Assembly: GCF_023715405.1 (NCBI RefSeq)
Contig: NZ_JAMBOC010000001.1
Location: 496,001-560,000 of the forward strand
DNA length: 64,000 bases
Direction: 5' to 3'
Source: Solibacillus isronensis
GTDB lineage: Bacteria > Bacillota > Bacilli > Bacillales_A > Planococcaceae
Part shown: piece after piece, positions 48,122-57,978 of the stretch
How positions within the stretch are numbered: position 1 is the first letter of the stretch
Layout of the letters: the number at the start of each line of letters is the position of its first letter
The notes under the pieces: generated by a model
Told to the model about the DNA's origin: nothing
The model's input: only the letters and a program-made list of their open reading frames with translations
The model's database searches: none
Translations under genes and position numbers: made by a program

Positions 48122-49104
48122 TGCCGGTAATTTCTTATATTGATGCGATTAACTTAGCGATGAAAGAAGAAATGGAGCGAGATGACCGCGTCTTCGTATT
48201 AGGTGAAGATGTTGGGTTAAAAGGCGGCGTTTTCAAAGCGACAACAGGTCTGTATGACAAATTCGGCGAAGCACGTGTACTGGATACACCGTTAGCGGAA
48301 AGTGCGATTGCCGGTGTTGCAATCGGTGCAGCGATGTATGGCATGCGTCCGATTGCTGAAATGCAGTTTGCGGACTTTATTATGCCTGCTGTAAACCAGA
48401 TTGTTTCGGAAGCGGCAAAAATTCGTTACCGCTCAAACAATGACTGGAGCTGTCCTTTAGTTGTGCGTGCTCCGTTTGGTGGGGGAATTCATGGTGCCCT
48501 TTATCACTCACAATCGGTTGAAGCGATGTTTGCAGGGACTCCTGGATTGAAGATTGTCATTCCGTCAACACCATATGATGCAAAAGGCCTGTTAAAAGCA
48601 GCCATTCGCGATCCGGATCCGGTACTGTTTTTCGAACATAAACGTGCATACCGTCTTATTAAAGGTGAAGTGCCGACAGATGATTATACATTGCCGATCG
48701 GAAAAGCCGATGTGAAGCGCGAAGGTGATGATGTAACCGTCATTACGTACGGTCTTGCAGTACATTTTGCATTGCAGGCAGCAGAACGCCTGGCAAAAGA
48801 CGGCATCGAAACGCACATTTTAGATTTGCGTACCGTTTACCCGTTAGATCAAGAAGCCATTATTGAAGCAGCAAGAAAAACAGGGAAAATCCTTCTTATC
48901 ACAGAGGACAATAAAGAAGGCAGCATTATAAGTGAAGTGGCGGCCATCATTGGAGAGCATTGCCTATTTGAACTGGATGCACCGATCAAGCGTCTCGCGG
49001 GACCGGATGTACCTGCAATGCCATACGCACCAACAATGGAAAAGTTCTTCATGATTAATCCCGACAAAGTAGAAAAGGCAATTCGCGAACTCGCTGAATT
49101 CTAG
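48121..49104 (+). CDS. bkdAB: Branched-chain 2-oxo acid dehydrogenase E1 beta
   Basis: 327 residues, transketolase pyrimidine and C-terminal domains: VLGEDVGLKGGVFKAT, LDTPLAESAIAGVAIGAA, RAPFGGGIHGALYHSQS and TVYPLDQEAI. It forms the E1 heterotetramer with BkdAA. Unlike in B. subtilis, the next gene bkdB is about 370 bases away, and a 222-bp dispersed repeat sits in that gap. Confidence 0.95.
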   Translation: MPVISYIDAINLAMKEEMERDDRVFVLGEDVGLKGGVFKATTGLYDKFGEARVLDTPLAESAIAGVAIGAAMYGMRPIAEMQFADFIMPAVNQIVSEAAKIRYRSNNDWSCPLVVRAPFGGGIHGALYHSQSVEAMFAGTPGLKIVIPSTPYDAKGLLKAAIRDPDPVLFFEHKRAYRLIKGEVPTDDYTLPIGKADVKREGDDVTVITYGLAVHFALQAAERLAKDGIETHILDLRTVYPLDQEAIIEAARKTGKILLITEDNKEGSIISEVAAIIGEHCLFELDAPIKRLAGPDVPAMPYAPTMEKFFMINPDKVEKAIRELAEF

Positions 49105-49155
49105 TTAATAGAATAAGGGACAGAATATTTAAGCTACAATTTTGTAGAGAAAAGA

Positions 49156-49377
49156 GTTGATTGGAATGGAAGGGAGGCGAGTGATCGTGCTGACGGTTTC
49201 ACCTTTCGCACTGCTAAAACACAAGCTGACGGCTAGCGCCTTTCGCTACAAGATTTTCTCTGTGACGAAAGCGTAAGCGACAGTCACAAGCAAGCTTCCT
49301 GCGGGAACAGCCTGTGGGAGAGACTACAGGCTCGAGCCGGGCCCGCGGAAAGCGTCCTCCCTGAAATGGAAATCAAC
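49156..49377. repeat. Dispersed structured repeat, copy 3 (222 bp, enlarged)
   Basis: Ends GTTGATTGGAATG and AATGGAAATCAAC as in the other copies, with conserved GGGAGAGACTACAGGCTCGAGCC and CGCGGAAAGCGTCC-type blocks in the right half. About 115 extra bases, with local hairpin potential (GTGAC...GTCAC), follow the left end. It occupies most of the 369-base gap between bkdAB and bkdB; the remainder is AT-rich bkdB leader. Confidence 0.88.
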
Positions 49378-49473
49378 TCATATATTTTGAGATGCCCTTA
49401 TTTAATTCAAGTATCTATATTTGGCTTGCAACTTTTTTGAAATTAAGCCTATTAGTTAAAGGGGGATTGTTTA

Positions 49474-50832
49474 ATGACAATTCAAAATATCGTCATGCCG
49501 CAACTTGGAGAAAGTGTGACAGAAGGTAAGATTGAACGCTGGCTTGTCCAAGTGGGAGACAAAGTAAATAAATATGATCCATTAGCAGAAGTAACAACAG
49601 ATAAAGTTAATGCCGAAATCCCTTCTTCGTTTGCAGGGGTAATTACAGAATTAATCGCAAACGAAGGCGAAACATTGCCGGTAGGCGCAGTTGTATGCGC
49701 GATTGAAGTGGAAGGCTCAGAAATGCCGCCAGCACCAGTAGAAAAAAGCTCGAATGTCAGCTCGGCAATTCTAAATGCCGGCCCACAGAAAAAAGAAGAA
49801 GAAAAACCAGCAGCAAAAAAAGAAGACAAACCGGTGCGCACAGAACGCAAGCCTGGTCGTTTTTCACCTGCAGTTTTAGCATTGGCCAATGAACACGATG
49901 TCGACTTGGCCCAAATTACCGGCACAGGTGTCGGCAATCGGATCACAAGAAAAGATGTTGAAGCCTATGTTGCTGCGGGTAAGCCGACAAGTCAGGATAT
50001 TTCGAATGACGAACAACCAACAGCATTCGCGGAGCCAAAACAAGAATCGTCTTCGCAAGAGTCAGCACAAGGCTCTACACAAGAACCGGTATCGTCGCCT
50101 CAGCCGAAACAGGAAATCCCTGTTGCTGCTGGAGATATTGAAATTCCGGTTACGCAAGTCCGTAAAGCAATTGCGAAAAATATGCTGCGTAGCGCACATG
50201 AAATTCCGCATGCATGGATGATGATGGAAGTCGATGTGACAGAGCTTGTTGAATACCGTGACAGCATAAAAGAAGATTTCAAGAAAAAAGAAGGCTTCAA
50301 CCTGACGTATTTTGCATTTTTCCTAAAAGCGGTCTCCCAGGCGCTAAAAGAATTCCCGATCATCAACTCTGTATGGGCGGAAGATAAAATTATTCAAAAG
50401 AAAGATATTAATTTATCGATTGCTGTAGCTACTGATGATGCACTATTCGTGCCGGTTATCAAAAATGTCGATGAAAAATCGATTAAAGGCATCGCGAAGG
50501 AAATTCATGAATATGCACATCTTGTACGCAACGGAAAACTGAAATTGGAACATATGCAAGGTGGTACATTTACAGTCAACAATACCGGATCATTTGGTTC
50601 TGTTCAGTCGATGGGCATTATCAATCATCCACAGGCAGCAATTTTGCAGGTGGAAAGTATTGTAAAAAGACCTGTAATAGTACAGGGTAATATGATTGCT
50701 CCACGCTCTATGGTAAATTTATGTTTATCTTTAGATCATAGAATTTTAGATGGCATGATTTGTGGTAAATTCTTATCTCGTGTGAAAGAAATTCTCGAAA
50801 ATGTCGATAAACAGAAGATGTCAGTCTACTAA
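49474..50832 (+). CDS. bkdB: Branched-chain 2-oxo acid dehydrogenase E2 (lipoamide acyltransferase)
   Basis: 452 residues. An N-terminal lipoyl domain with the modified Lys in TTDKVNAE (about residue 44), a charged linker, a peripheral-subunit-binding domain (about 128-165, FSPAVLALANEHDVDLAQITGTGVGNRITRKDV), a long Gln/Ser/Pro linker, and the C-terminal catalytic domain with the active-site His in LDHRILDG. It transfers the branched acyl group to CoA. It has its own AAAGGGGGA site and is followed by a strong terminator, ending the operon. Confidence 0.95.
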   Translation: MTIQNIVMPQLGESVTEGKIERWLVQVGDKVNKYDPLAEVTTDKVNAEIPSSFAGVITELIANEGETLPVGAVVCAIEVEGSEMPPAPVEKSSNVSSAILNAGPQKKEEEKPAAKKEDKPVRTERKPGRFSPAVLALANEHDVDLAQITGTGVGNRITRKDVEAYVAAGKPTSQDISNDEQPTAFAEPKQESSSQESAQGSTQEPVSSPQPKQEIPVAAGDIEIPVTQVRKAIAKNMLRSAHEIPHAWMMMEVDVTELVEYRDSIKEDFKKKEGFNLTYFAFFLKAVSQALKEFPIINSVWAEDKIIQKKDINLSIAVATDDALFVPVIKNVDEKSIKGIAKEIHEYAHLVRNGKLKLEHMQGGTFTVNNTGSFGSVQSMGIINHPQAAILQVESIVKRPVIVQGNMIAPRSMVNLCLSLDHRILDGMICGKFLSRVKEILENVDKQKMSVY

Positions 50833-50838
50833 AAATGC

Positions 50839-50876
50839 CGTGAAAGCCTGTAAAATAAGGCTTTCACGTTTTTTTT
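50839..50876 (+). terminator. Intrinsic terminator after bkdB
   Basis: Perfect 10-bp stem CGTGAAAGCC/GGCTTTCACG followed by T8. Confidence 0.92.
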
Positions 50877-50952
50877 CTCTTTATTGTCAGAACATTCTCG
50901 TGTAAACTATAGTACAGAAATATAACAAGGGGGGAAGCTACTTAGCGACCAC

Positions 50953-52641
50953 ATGTCAATGAATATGAAAGAGATCGAATTTCAAACAGCTAGCTATGAG
51001 CAGTGGAAGGAAGAAGCGGTAAAAGCATTAAAAGGAAAACCGTTTGAATCCTTATTTACAAAGACAATTGAAAATATCACGCTTGACCCACTTTATACAG
51101 AAGAAAGCTTAATCGAAAAATTGGGAGACCAACTGGAGAAACAAGTATCAACAATCCGTTCTTTAACAAAACAGACGAGCTTCACTGTTGCACAGCAAAT
51201 CGCCGGCAATGATGCAGCCAGCTTTTTTGCCAATATCGAGGATAGCTTATCACGCGGCAATGAAATGATTACAATCAACAGCCCGGTTGCATTTGACTGG
51301 TCTGAACAAGACAGCGAAAAACTCGCTTCTTATTTATCGGAAAATTCATTTAAATTTATCGTCGCTTCTGCTGAAGATGCAGTGCTGGATGTATTCAAAT
51401 ATATTGACGAAGCTAAACGTAAAGACGTTGTAGGCTATATTGTTTCACCTGAAACATTAGAATTAGCTGACTATCCAAACGTCCGCACGTTTTGTGCAAA
51501 TACGATTCCATTCCATAATGATGGCGCTAATGCGGTTCAAGAGCTTGCTATTGCGCTTGCGCAAGCAGCTAAACTTGCGAATACGGCTGAAGATTTTAAA
51601 GCATTTGAACAGAAGTTTTTCGTACAGTTCGCTGTCGATACGCAATTCTTTGCAGAAGTAGCAAAACTTCGTGCATTCAAAGTATTATGGAAAGCGTTTG
51701 CTTCAGCATTCGGCAATGAAGCAAGCGCTGTCCCGGTCGTAGTGGAAACTTCGGTACGCAGCTTCTCGAAATATGATGTTTATGTAAACTTATTACGTGC
51801 AGGCAATGAAGCGTTCTCAGCGGCAATCGGCGGTGCAGATGTTATTACGGTACATCCGCATGATGCATTGACAGGTGTATCAGGGCAATCGATCCGTATT
51901 GCGCGCAATGTTTCCCTTGTTACGAAAGAAGAGTCACATGTAACTAATGTCATCGATCCATCAGGCGGTTCGTACTTTATCGAATCACTAACAGCTGACT
52001 ATGTAAAAGAAGCATGGGCACTGTTTTTGGAAATCGAAATTGCTGGCGGATTGGAAGCATACGGTATCAATGCTCAAATTGAGGAAGTGTATCAGGCGCG
52101 CATGAAGCAAGTGGAGACACGCAAGCATTCACTAATCGGTACGAACATTTATGCAAACCCGCAAGATACAGTAGCAACACCTGAAAATGCTCAATTTGCA
52201 GGTGTAAAACGTCTTGCCATTCCATTTGAAAACTTACGTGCCACTTATGCACAAACTGGAATCAAGGCAGCAATCTTAACATTCGGCGAACTGAAAAACT
52301 ACAAGCCGCGTGCAGATTTTGTACAAGGATACTTTGCGACAGCGGGTGTTGTAGCATATCAAACAGCAGGCTTCCAAACAATTGAAGATGCAACAACTTG
52401 GCTTGCAAGTGCCGACTATGACTATGTAGTCGTAGCAGCAACGGATGAAGATACAAAAGCCATTGTTCCGGCATTACTAGAAAACAAAAAACAAACGGTT
52501 GTATTGGATGCAGCAGGTAAATATAAAGAAGATGAAGCGGCGTGGACTGCAAATGGCTTAAACGGCTTTATTTATGCAGGTCAGAACATCGCCCGCAAGC
52601 TGTCGGATGTCGTAATGAGCGTGAAGGGGGTACAACAATGA
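50953..52641 (+). CDS. mutA: Methylmalonyl-CoA mutase small subunit
   Basis: 562 residues, homologous to the large subunit but without catalytic features. The C-terminal cobalamin-type domain (from about 430) lacks the DxHxxG cobalamin ligand motif that MutB has. It forms a heterodimer with MutB for isomerising (R)-methylmalonyl-CoA to succinyl-CoA. The ATG overlaps no upstream gene; AAGGGGGGAAG lies a little far (about 17 bases) from 50953, so the in-frame ATG at 50959 or 50965 might be used. The stop overlaps mutB (ATGA). Confidence 0.92.
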   Translation: MSMNMKEIEFQTASYEQWKEEAVKALKGKPFESLFTKTIENITLDPLYTEESLIEKLGDQLEKQVSTIRSLTKQTSFTVAQQIAGNDAASFFANIEDSLSRGNEMITINSPVAFDWSEQDSEKLASYLSENSFKFIVASAEDAVLDVFKYIDEAKRKDVVGYIVSPETLELADYPNVRTFCANTIPFHNDGANAVQELAIALAQAAKLANTAEDFKAFEQKFFVQFAVDTQFFAEVAKLRAFKVLWKAFASAFGNEASAVPVVVETSVRSFSKYDVYVNLLRAGNEAFSAAIGGADVITVHPHDALTGVSGQSIRIARNVSLVTKEESHVTNVIDPSGGSYFIESLTADYVKEAWALFLEIEIAGGLEAYGINAQIEEVYQARMKQVETRKHSLIGTNIYANPQDTVATPENAQFAGVKRLAIPFENLRATYAQTGIKAAILTFGELKNYKPRADFVQGYFATAGVVAYQTAGFQTIEDATTWLASADYDYVVVAATDEDTKAIVPALLENKKQTVVLDAAGKYKEDEAAWTANGLNGFIYAGQNIARKLSDVVMSVKGVQQ

Positions 52642-54788
52642 GTAAAGCAAATTTCGCAACGGTTGTCATTGAAGATGTATTAAAACAAGAGCAACTTACT
52701 TCTACAGGCTCGTACGTGACAAATGAAGGCATTGAAGTGAATTCGGTTTACAATAAAGAAGATATTCAAGACGCAAAACATTTGAATGATGTGGCTGGTA
52801 TTGCACCAAATACACGTGGTCCATATCCGACAATGTATGTAGCGCGTCCATGGACAGTGCGTCAATATGCAGGTTTCTCGACTGCGGAAGAATCAAATGC
52901 CTTTTACCGTCGTAACTTGGCAATGGGTCAAAAAGGGCTTTCAGTCGCATTTGACCTGGCAACACACCGCGGTTATGACTCGGATCACCCTCGTGTAACA
53001 GGGGATGTCGGAAAAGCCGGCGTTGCGATCGATTCAGTAGAAGATGCAAAAATTTTATTCGACGGCATTCCACTTGATCAAATGTCGGTATCGATGACGA
53101 TGAACGGTGCAGTATTACCGATTCTTGCGTTTTACATCGTTGCAGCTGAAGAACAAGGAGTATCGCCTGATAAATTGGCCGGTACGATCCAAAACGACAT
53201 TTTAAAAGAATATATGGTACGTAACACATATATTTATCCACCGGCAATGTCGATGAAAATTATTGCAGACATTTTTGAATATACCGCGAAATTCATGCCG
53301 AAATTCAATTCGATTTCTATTTCGGGTTACCATATTCAAGAAGCGGGTGCGACAAATGATATCGAGCTTGCGTATACATTGGCTGACGGTCTTGAATATG
53401 TACGGACTGGTTTAAAAGCTGGCATTGACATTGATGCATTTGCACCGCGTTTATCGTTCTTCTGGGCGATTGGCATGAACTATTACATGGAAGTTGCGAA
53501 AATGCGTGCAGCTCGCCGTATTTGGGCACAAATGATGTCTACATTCAAACCGAAAAACTCGAAGGCTCTTGCATTGCGTACACACTCGCAAACATCAGGC
53601 TGGAGTTTAACGGAACAAGATCCATTCAATAACGTAACACGTACATTGATCGAAGCGAACGCGGCTGCAATGGGCCATACACAGTCGCTTCATACGAACG
53701 CACTGGACGAAGCAATTGCTTTACCGACGGACTTCTCGGCTCGAATTGCACGTAATACACAGCTATTCCTGCAAGAAGAAACAGGAATGACTAAAGTAAT
53801 CGATCCATGGGGCGGCTCGTACTATGTTGAAAAGCTGACAGAAGAGCTGACAGAAAAAGCATGGGCATTAATCGAAGAAATCGAAGCTCTTGGCGGAATG
53901 GCGAAAGCGATTGAGACAGGACTTCCAAAAATGAAAGTTGAGGAAGCAGCGGCTAAACGTCAGGCGAAAATCGATTCAAAAACAGAGACGATTGTCGGCG
54001 TAAACAAATACCGCCTTGCAGAAGAAGATCCAATCGACATTTTGGATATCGACAATGCGATCGTACGCGAATCACAAATTGCTCGTCTTGAAAAAATGAA
54101 GGCTACACGTGATGAAGTGGAAGTACAAAAACATTTAGCACGTTTAACAAAAGCGGCTGAAGACGGCTCTGAAAACTTATTAGTTGTTGCAGTGGATGCA
54201 GCAAGAGCACGTGCATCATTAGGTGAAATTTCGGATGCGATTGAAGCAGTATCTGGCCGTCATAAAGCGGTTATCCGTTCAATTTCTGGTGTCTACTCTG
54301 CAAACTTCTCGGATGATGAAATGATTTCTGAAGTGAAGCAAATGACAGAAGACTTCCTGGAAGCAGAAGGTCGCCGTCCACGTATTTTAGTGGCGAAGAT
54401 GGGACAAGACGGACATGACCGTGGTGCGAAGGTTGTTGCAACTGGTTATGCGGACTTAGGTTTCGATGTCGATATTTCTCCGTTGTTCATGACACCGGAA
54501 GAAACTGCACAAATGGCAAATGAAAACGATGTACACTGTATCGGAGTATCTTCTTTAGCAGCAGGTCATAAAACATTAGTGCCTGAACTTGTAGCTGAAT
54601 TGAAGAAATTAGGTCGCGAGGACATTATCGTCATTTGCGGCGGGGTAATCCCGGCTCAAGACTATGAGTTCCTGTATGAAGCAGGTGCTGCGGCGATCTT
54701 CGGGCCAGGTACTGTGATTCCAGTATCGGCGATCCGCATTATAGAAGAAATTTATAAAAAGTTAGGTTATGAGGAAGTGGCAGAGTAG
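52638..54788 (+). CDS. mutB: Methylmalonyl-CoA mutase large (catalytic) subunit
   Basis: 716 residues. It has a TIM-barrel substrate domain ([47 protein letters not shown]) and a C-terminal cobalamin-binding domain with [11 protein letters not shown] (His ligand) and [14 protein letters not shown]. The ATG at 52638 in a GAAGGGGG context overlaps the mutA stop, so the pair is translationally coupled. It is the B12 enzyme that ends propionyl-CoA breakdown at succinyl-CoA. Confidence 0.95.
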   Translation: MSKANFATVVIEDVLKQEQLTSTGSYVTNEGIEVNSVYNKEDIQDAKHLNDVAGIAPNTRGPYPTMYVARPWTVRQYAGFSTAEESNAFYRRNLAMGQKGLSVAFDLATHRGYDSDHPRVTGDVGKAGVAIDSVEDAKILFDGIPLDQMSVSMTMNGAVLPILAFYIVAAEEQGVSPDKLAGTIQNDILKEYMVRNTYIYPPAMSMKIIADIFEYTAKFMPKFNSISISGYHIQEAGATNDIELAYTLADGLEYVRTGLKAGIDIDAFAPRLSFFWAIGMNYYMEVAKMRAARRIWAQMMSTFKPKNSKALALRTHSQTSGWSLTEQDPFNNVTRTLIEANAAAMGHTQSLHTNALDEAIALPTDFSARIARNTQLFLQEETGMTKVIDPWGGSYYVEKLTEELTEKAWALIEEIEALGGMAKAIETGLPKMKVEEAAAKRQAKIDSKTETIVGVNKYRLAEEDPIDILDIDNAIVRESQIARLEKMKATRDEVEVQKHLARLTKAAEDGSENLLVVAVDAARARASLGEISDAIEAVSGRHKAVIRSISGVYSANFSDDEMISEVKQMTEDFLEAEGRRPRILVAKMGQDGHDRGAKVVATGYADLGFDVDISPLFMTPEETAQMANENDVHCIGVSSLAAGHKTLVPELVAELKKLGREDIIVICGGVIPAQDYEFLYEAGAAAIFGPGTVIPVSAIRIIEEIYKKLGYEEVAE

Positions 54789-55879
54789 TGATGCCACAAG
54801 ACGAGAAAAGCGCTTTATTTGTCATGGATGGTGTGAAGGGTGGTCATGATGGTATGAGCTATTCAAACCCGAAAAGGTTCCGGAAAAAAAAGCAGGAAGC
54901 ACTTGATCTACAGACGCTGGCTGGCGAAGTACGTGCGGGTAACCGTACTTCGCTCGCAAAAGCGATTACGCTCATTGAAAGCTCGAACAATGCCCATAAG
55001 GAAGAAGCACAGAAGCTGCTGCAGGAGCTGTTGCCTTATACGGGCAATTCAATCCGTATTGGCATCACCGGTGTACCGGGTGCGGGGAAAAGTTCGTTTA
55101 TCGAAGCATTCGGTACGATGCTGTGCAAAATGGGCAAGCGCGTTGCGGTTCTTGCAATCGACCCGAGCTCTTCGCTTTCAGGCGGCAGTATTTTAGGGGA
55201 CAAAACACGAATGGAAGAACTGGTACGCCAGGAAAATGCCTTTGTCCGTCCATCACCGAGTGCCGGTACATTAGGCGGTGTCCATAAAAAGTCCCGCGAA
55301 ACGATGCTGTTATGTGAAGCGGCAGGCTATGACGTCATTTTGATTGAAACAGTCGGTGTCGGTCAGAGTGAAACGTATGTGCGCGGCATGGTCGACTTCT
55401 TCCTGCTGCTAGTCTTAACAGGTGCGGGAGATGAGCTTCAAGGGATGAAGAAGGGCATTATGGAGCTTGCAGACGGCATTATCGTTCATAAAGCGGACGG
55501 TGACAATATGCGCCCTGCACGCCGGACAATGCAGGAATACAAGCAGATCCTTCATTTCCTTCAGCCATCGACTCCTGGATGGCTCAGTACGTCACTGACC
55601 GTATCGTCCCTTGAAAAAACGGGGCTCGACAAAGTATGGGATATGCTGATGGAATTTGAGCAGACGATTAAGCAATCGAATTATTGGACGACACGTCGCC
55701 ATGAACAAACGCGCGACTGGTTCCATACAATGATTACCGATCATTTAATAGATTCGTTCTATAAAAATCCGGAACGCAAAAAGCAGGTCCGGACACTTGA
55801 GGAAGAAATATTGCATGGCCAACTGACGGTTACACAAGGTGTTAATGCACTATTTGGCGAAAAAGATGAAAATAAATGA
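54788..55879 (+). CDS. meaB: Methylmalonyl-CoA mutase-associated GTPase (MeaB/ArgK family)
   Basis: About 363 residues. G-domain motifs: P-loop GVPGAGKSS (about 95-103), DPSSSLSGGSILGDKTRM, ETVGVGQSE and VHKADGD, with a helical N-terminal extension and C-terminal dimerisation region. MeaB protects and reloads the mutase cobalamin cofactor. It starts at GTG/ATG (54788/54791) overlapping the mutB stop. Older annotation as arginine/ornithine transport kinase ArgK is misleading in this context. Confidence 0.93.
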   Translation: MMPQDEKSALFVMDGVKGGHDGMSYSNPKRFRKKKQEALDLQTLAGEVRAGNRTSLAKAITLIESSNNAHKEEAQKLLQELLPYTGNSIRIGITGVPGAGKSSFIEAFGTMLCKMGKRVAVLAIDPSSSLSGGSILGDKTRMEELVRQENAFVRPSPSAGTLGGVHKKSRETMLLCEAAGYDVILIETVGVGQSETYVRGMVDFFLLLVLTGAGDELQGMKKGIMELADGIIVHKADGDNMRPARRTMQEYKQILHFLQPSTPGWLSTSLTVSSLEKTGLDKVWDMLMEFEQTIKQSNYWTTRRHEQTRDWFHTMITDHLIDSFYKNPERKKQVRTLEEEILHGQLTVTQGVNALFGEKDENK

Positions 55880-55957
55880 ATGATAATCAACAGTCTTTGC
55901 ACATCTTTCGTAACCTTGCTATGATAAAAAGGAACATAGAAAGGGGCTAAAAAGCTT

Positions 55958-56398
55958 ATGAACATGGATTATGATTTATTTATGCAACAAATTACAACGA
56001 CTGCACGTGCAGAGATGGAAGCAGCAGGTTATGAACAACTGCGCACTCCGGAAGATGTGGAAGCAGCGTTTGCTCGTAAAGGAACAACTCTTGTTATGGT
56101 GAATTCTGTATGTGGTTGTGCTGGCGGTATTGCACGTCCAGCAGCAACACATGCTGTACATTACGATAAACGTCCTGACCATTTAGTAACAGTATTTGCT
56201 GGTCAAGATAAAGAGGCAACAGCAGCTGCACGTTATTATTTCGGTGAAGATCACATCCCATCATCACCATCATTCATTTTATTGAAAGATGGACAAGTTG
56301 TAGGAGAAGTTGGCCGCTTCGAAATCGAAGGACATGACCCAATGAGTGTTGTAACAAACCTTCAAGGGCACTTCGAGGAAAACTGCGAAGAAATCTAA
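55958..56398 (+). CDS. brxB: Bacilliredoxin BrxB (YqiW)
   Basis: 146-residue thioredoxin-fold protein of the BrxA/BrxB (DUF1094) family, with the CGC active site in [15 protein letters not shown]. In B. subtilis it removes bacillithiol from S-bacillithiolated proteins after oxidative stress. An AAAGGGGC site precedes the ATG. It lies before yqjA as in B. subtilis. Confidence 0.94.
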   Translation: MNMDYDLFMQQITTTARAEMEAAGYEQLRTPEDVEAAFARKGTTLVMVNSVCGCAGGIARPAATHAVHYDKRPDHLVTVFAGQDKEATAAARYYFGEDHIPSSPSFILLKDGQVVGEVGRFEIEGHDPMSVVTNLQGHFEENCEEI

Positions 56399-56475
56399 TA
56401 CTACTAGAGTTATTGTGTAACGGGTGCGTATTGAACGTACCCGCTGCACAGCTATAACGGGGGAGTTCAACCGAT

Positions 56476-57432
56476 ATGAAGAAATTTTCAATCGGCTATC
56501 GTACTTTAAAAACAGCCATTGGTGCTGCTGTTGCGATAGCAATTGCCCAATATTTTGATTTGCAGTTTTTCACGGCAGCTGGTATTCTGACGATTTTAAG
56601 CATTCAACCAACAAAACGTAAATCTCTCCATGCAGTGTACACCCGTATTGTTTCAACATTTATCGGGATTACTTATGCATTTATATTTTTCGAAATATTC
56701 GGTTATTCGCCGATTGTTTTAGGGGTTGTTATGATTCTTTTCATTCCGACAATCGTTTCACTAAAGGTTGTGGAAGGGTTTATCTCAAGTTCGGTGATTA
56801 TGATGCACATTTATTTGACCGGCAATTTTACGGTCGATCTGCTAATTAATGAATTTTACTTAATGGCAATCGGTTATGGGGTTGGTTTAGTCGTAAATAT
56901 GTACATGCCGGATATCCAGCAGGGCCTGTATTACCACCGCGAAAAATTGGAGTCGTTATTGAAGAAAATTCTTGCAGAAATTGCAGGGTATCTAAGAGAT
57001 GGCGATACATTATGGGACGGTCACGAACTGATTGAGATGGCGAAAGTGGTCGAGGCAGGAAAAGCGCTGGCATTCCAAGATGTTGAAAACCACGTGACTC
57101 GTAAAGAAAATACATTTTATCTGTATTTTGATATGCGTGAAAGACAGCTGGAAATTATAGAGCGCGTGTTGCCGAAAATTACGACACTGCCGGTAATGAC
57201 AGAGCAGGCTACATTAATTGCAGCCTTCATGGAAGACTTGAGCGAACATGTCCATTCAGGAAATACGGCAAGCCGCTTTTTGGAAAAACTCGACAAAGTA
57301 AAAGAAGAGTTCGCCAAAATGCCATTGCCAAATGATCACGAAACATTCCTCGCAATGGCTGCGTTGTACCAGTTCATCGAAGAAATGGATGAATACCTGG
57401 TCATCAAGCAATCGTTCAAGGGGATGAAATAA
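56476..57432 (+). CDS. yqjA: Aromatic acid exporter family / DUF939 membrane protein YqjA
   Basis: 318 residues. The N-terminal half has about four or five membrane helices (GYRTLKTAIGAAVAIAIAQYFDLQFFTAAGILTILSIQPTKRKS is the family start) and the C-terminal half is a soluble helical domain. It resembles YqjA of B. subtilis, DUF939. The substrate is unknown. A GGGGGAG site precedes the ATG. Confidence 0.88.
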   Translation: MKKFSIGYRTLKTAIGAAVAIAIAQYFDLQFFTAAGILTILSIQPTKRKSLHAVYTRIVSTFIGITYAFIFFEIFGYSPIVLGVVMILFIPTIVSLKVVEGFISSSVIMMHIYLTGNFTVDLLINEFYLMAIGYGVGLVVNMYMPDIQQGLYYHREKLESLLKKILAEIAGYLRDGDTLWDGHELIEMAKVVEAGKALAFQDVENHVTRKENTFYLYFDMRERQLEIIERVLPKITTLPVMTEQATLIAAFMEDLSEHVHSGNTASRFLEKLDKVKEEFAKMPLPNDHETFLAMAALYQFIEEMDEYLVIKQSFKGMK

Positions 57433-57473
57433 AACGGAACATGATGGGATGGCAACTTTTGATTTAAATGCAA

Positions 57474-57634
57474 ATTGATTGGAATGAAGGGGAGGCGACT
57501 CCAGCGGGAACAGCCCGAGGGAGAGCAATAGGAAGAAAAGCTAAGAACGCCACGTCCTGTGGCAACGCTTTTGTGACCAACATCGTGTTGGCCTCGGGCC
57601 CGCGGAAAGCGTCCGACCCGGAATGGAAATCAAC
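57474..57634. repeat. Dispersed structured repeat, copy 4 (161 bp)
   Basis: Ends ATTGATTGGAATG and AATGGAAATCAAC, internal CCAGCGGGAACAGC and CGCGGAAAGCGTCCGACCC. A copy-specific insert of about 75 bases contains two compact hairpins, GCCAC/GTGGC and CCAACA/TGTTGG. It lies between yqjA and the prli42 gene. Confidence 0.88.
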
Positions 57635-57652
57635 TTCAGAAACCGGATGAAT

Positions 57653-57680
57653 TAAAAAAAATGGATGCATAAACATCCAT
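57653..57680 (-). terminator. Intrinsic terminator after prli42
   Basis: ATGGATG/CATCCAT stem overlapping the stop codon of the small gene, followed on the minus strand by a run of T. Confidence 0.8.
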
Positions 57681-57775
57681 TACATAATTGCTGCGACACC
57701 CATTGCAACAGTTGAGATTAACATGATAACAACCATTGAATAAACGACTATTTTTTGAAACTTTTTGTTGCTCAT
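57680..57775 (-). CDS. prli42: Stressosome-associated membrane miniprotein Prli42
   Basis: 31 residues (MSNKKFQKIVVYSMVVIMLI then STVAMGVAAIM): a basic N-terminus and one membrane helix. This fits Prli42, a miniprotein described in Listeria as anchoring the stressosome and conserved across Firmicutes. An AAGGAGC site lies 8 bases before the ATG and a terminator follows at once, so it is a self-contained transcription unit. It is short enough to be missed by most gene finders. Confidence 0.85.
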   Translation of the reverse strand: MSNKKFQKIVVYSMVVIMLISTVAMGVAAIM

Positions 57776-57978
57776 TCTTTTCGCTCCTTCAATATGAACT
57801 AGTACTAGTTTATCAAATTTGAAGGAATTCTCAAGTACAATAGATTTTACATTTTCGGAATTTTAAAAAATTCTTTATCGGGAGTAGCAAACACCCATTA
57901 AAAAAGCCTCGAACAAATGTCTGGACACGATTCAGATGAGGCGGAATTAATAATTTTATTCAAAAGGGAGTCAGTACC

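Noticed and set aside
54788..55879. ArgK arginine/ornithine transport kinase
   Set aside because: Overlap with mutB and the GTPase motifs identify it as the mutase chaperone.
56421..56443. Terminator after brxB (CGGGTGCGT/ACGTACCCG hairpin)
   Set aside because: No T tract follows, so it is not called; it may only be a stable hairpin in the yqjA leader.
57468..57650. 60-codon frame inside repeat copy 4
   Set aside because: It follows the repeat, is not open in the other copies, and has no translation signal.
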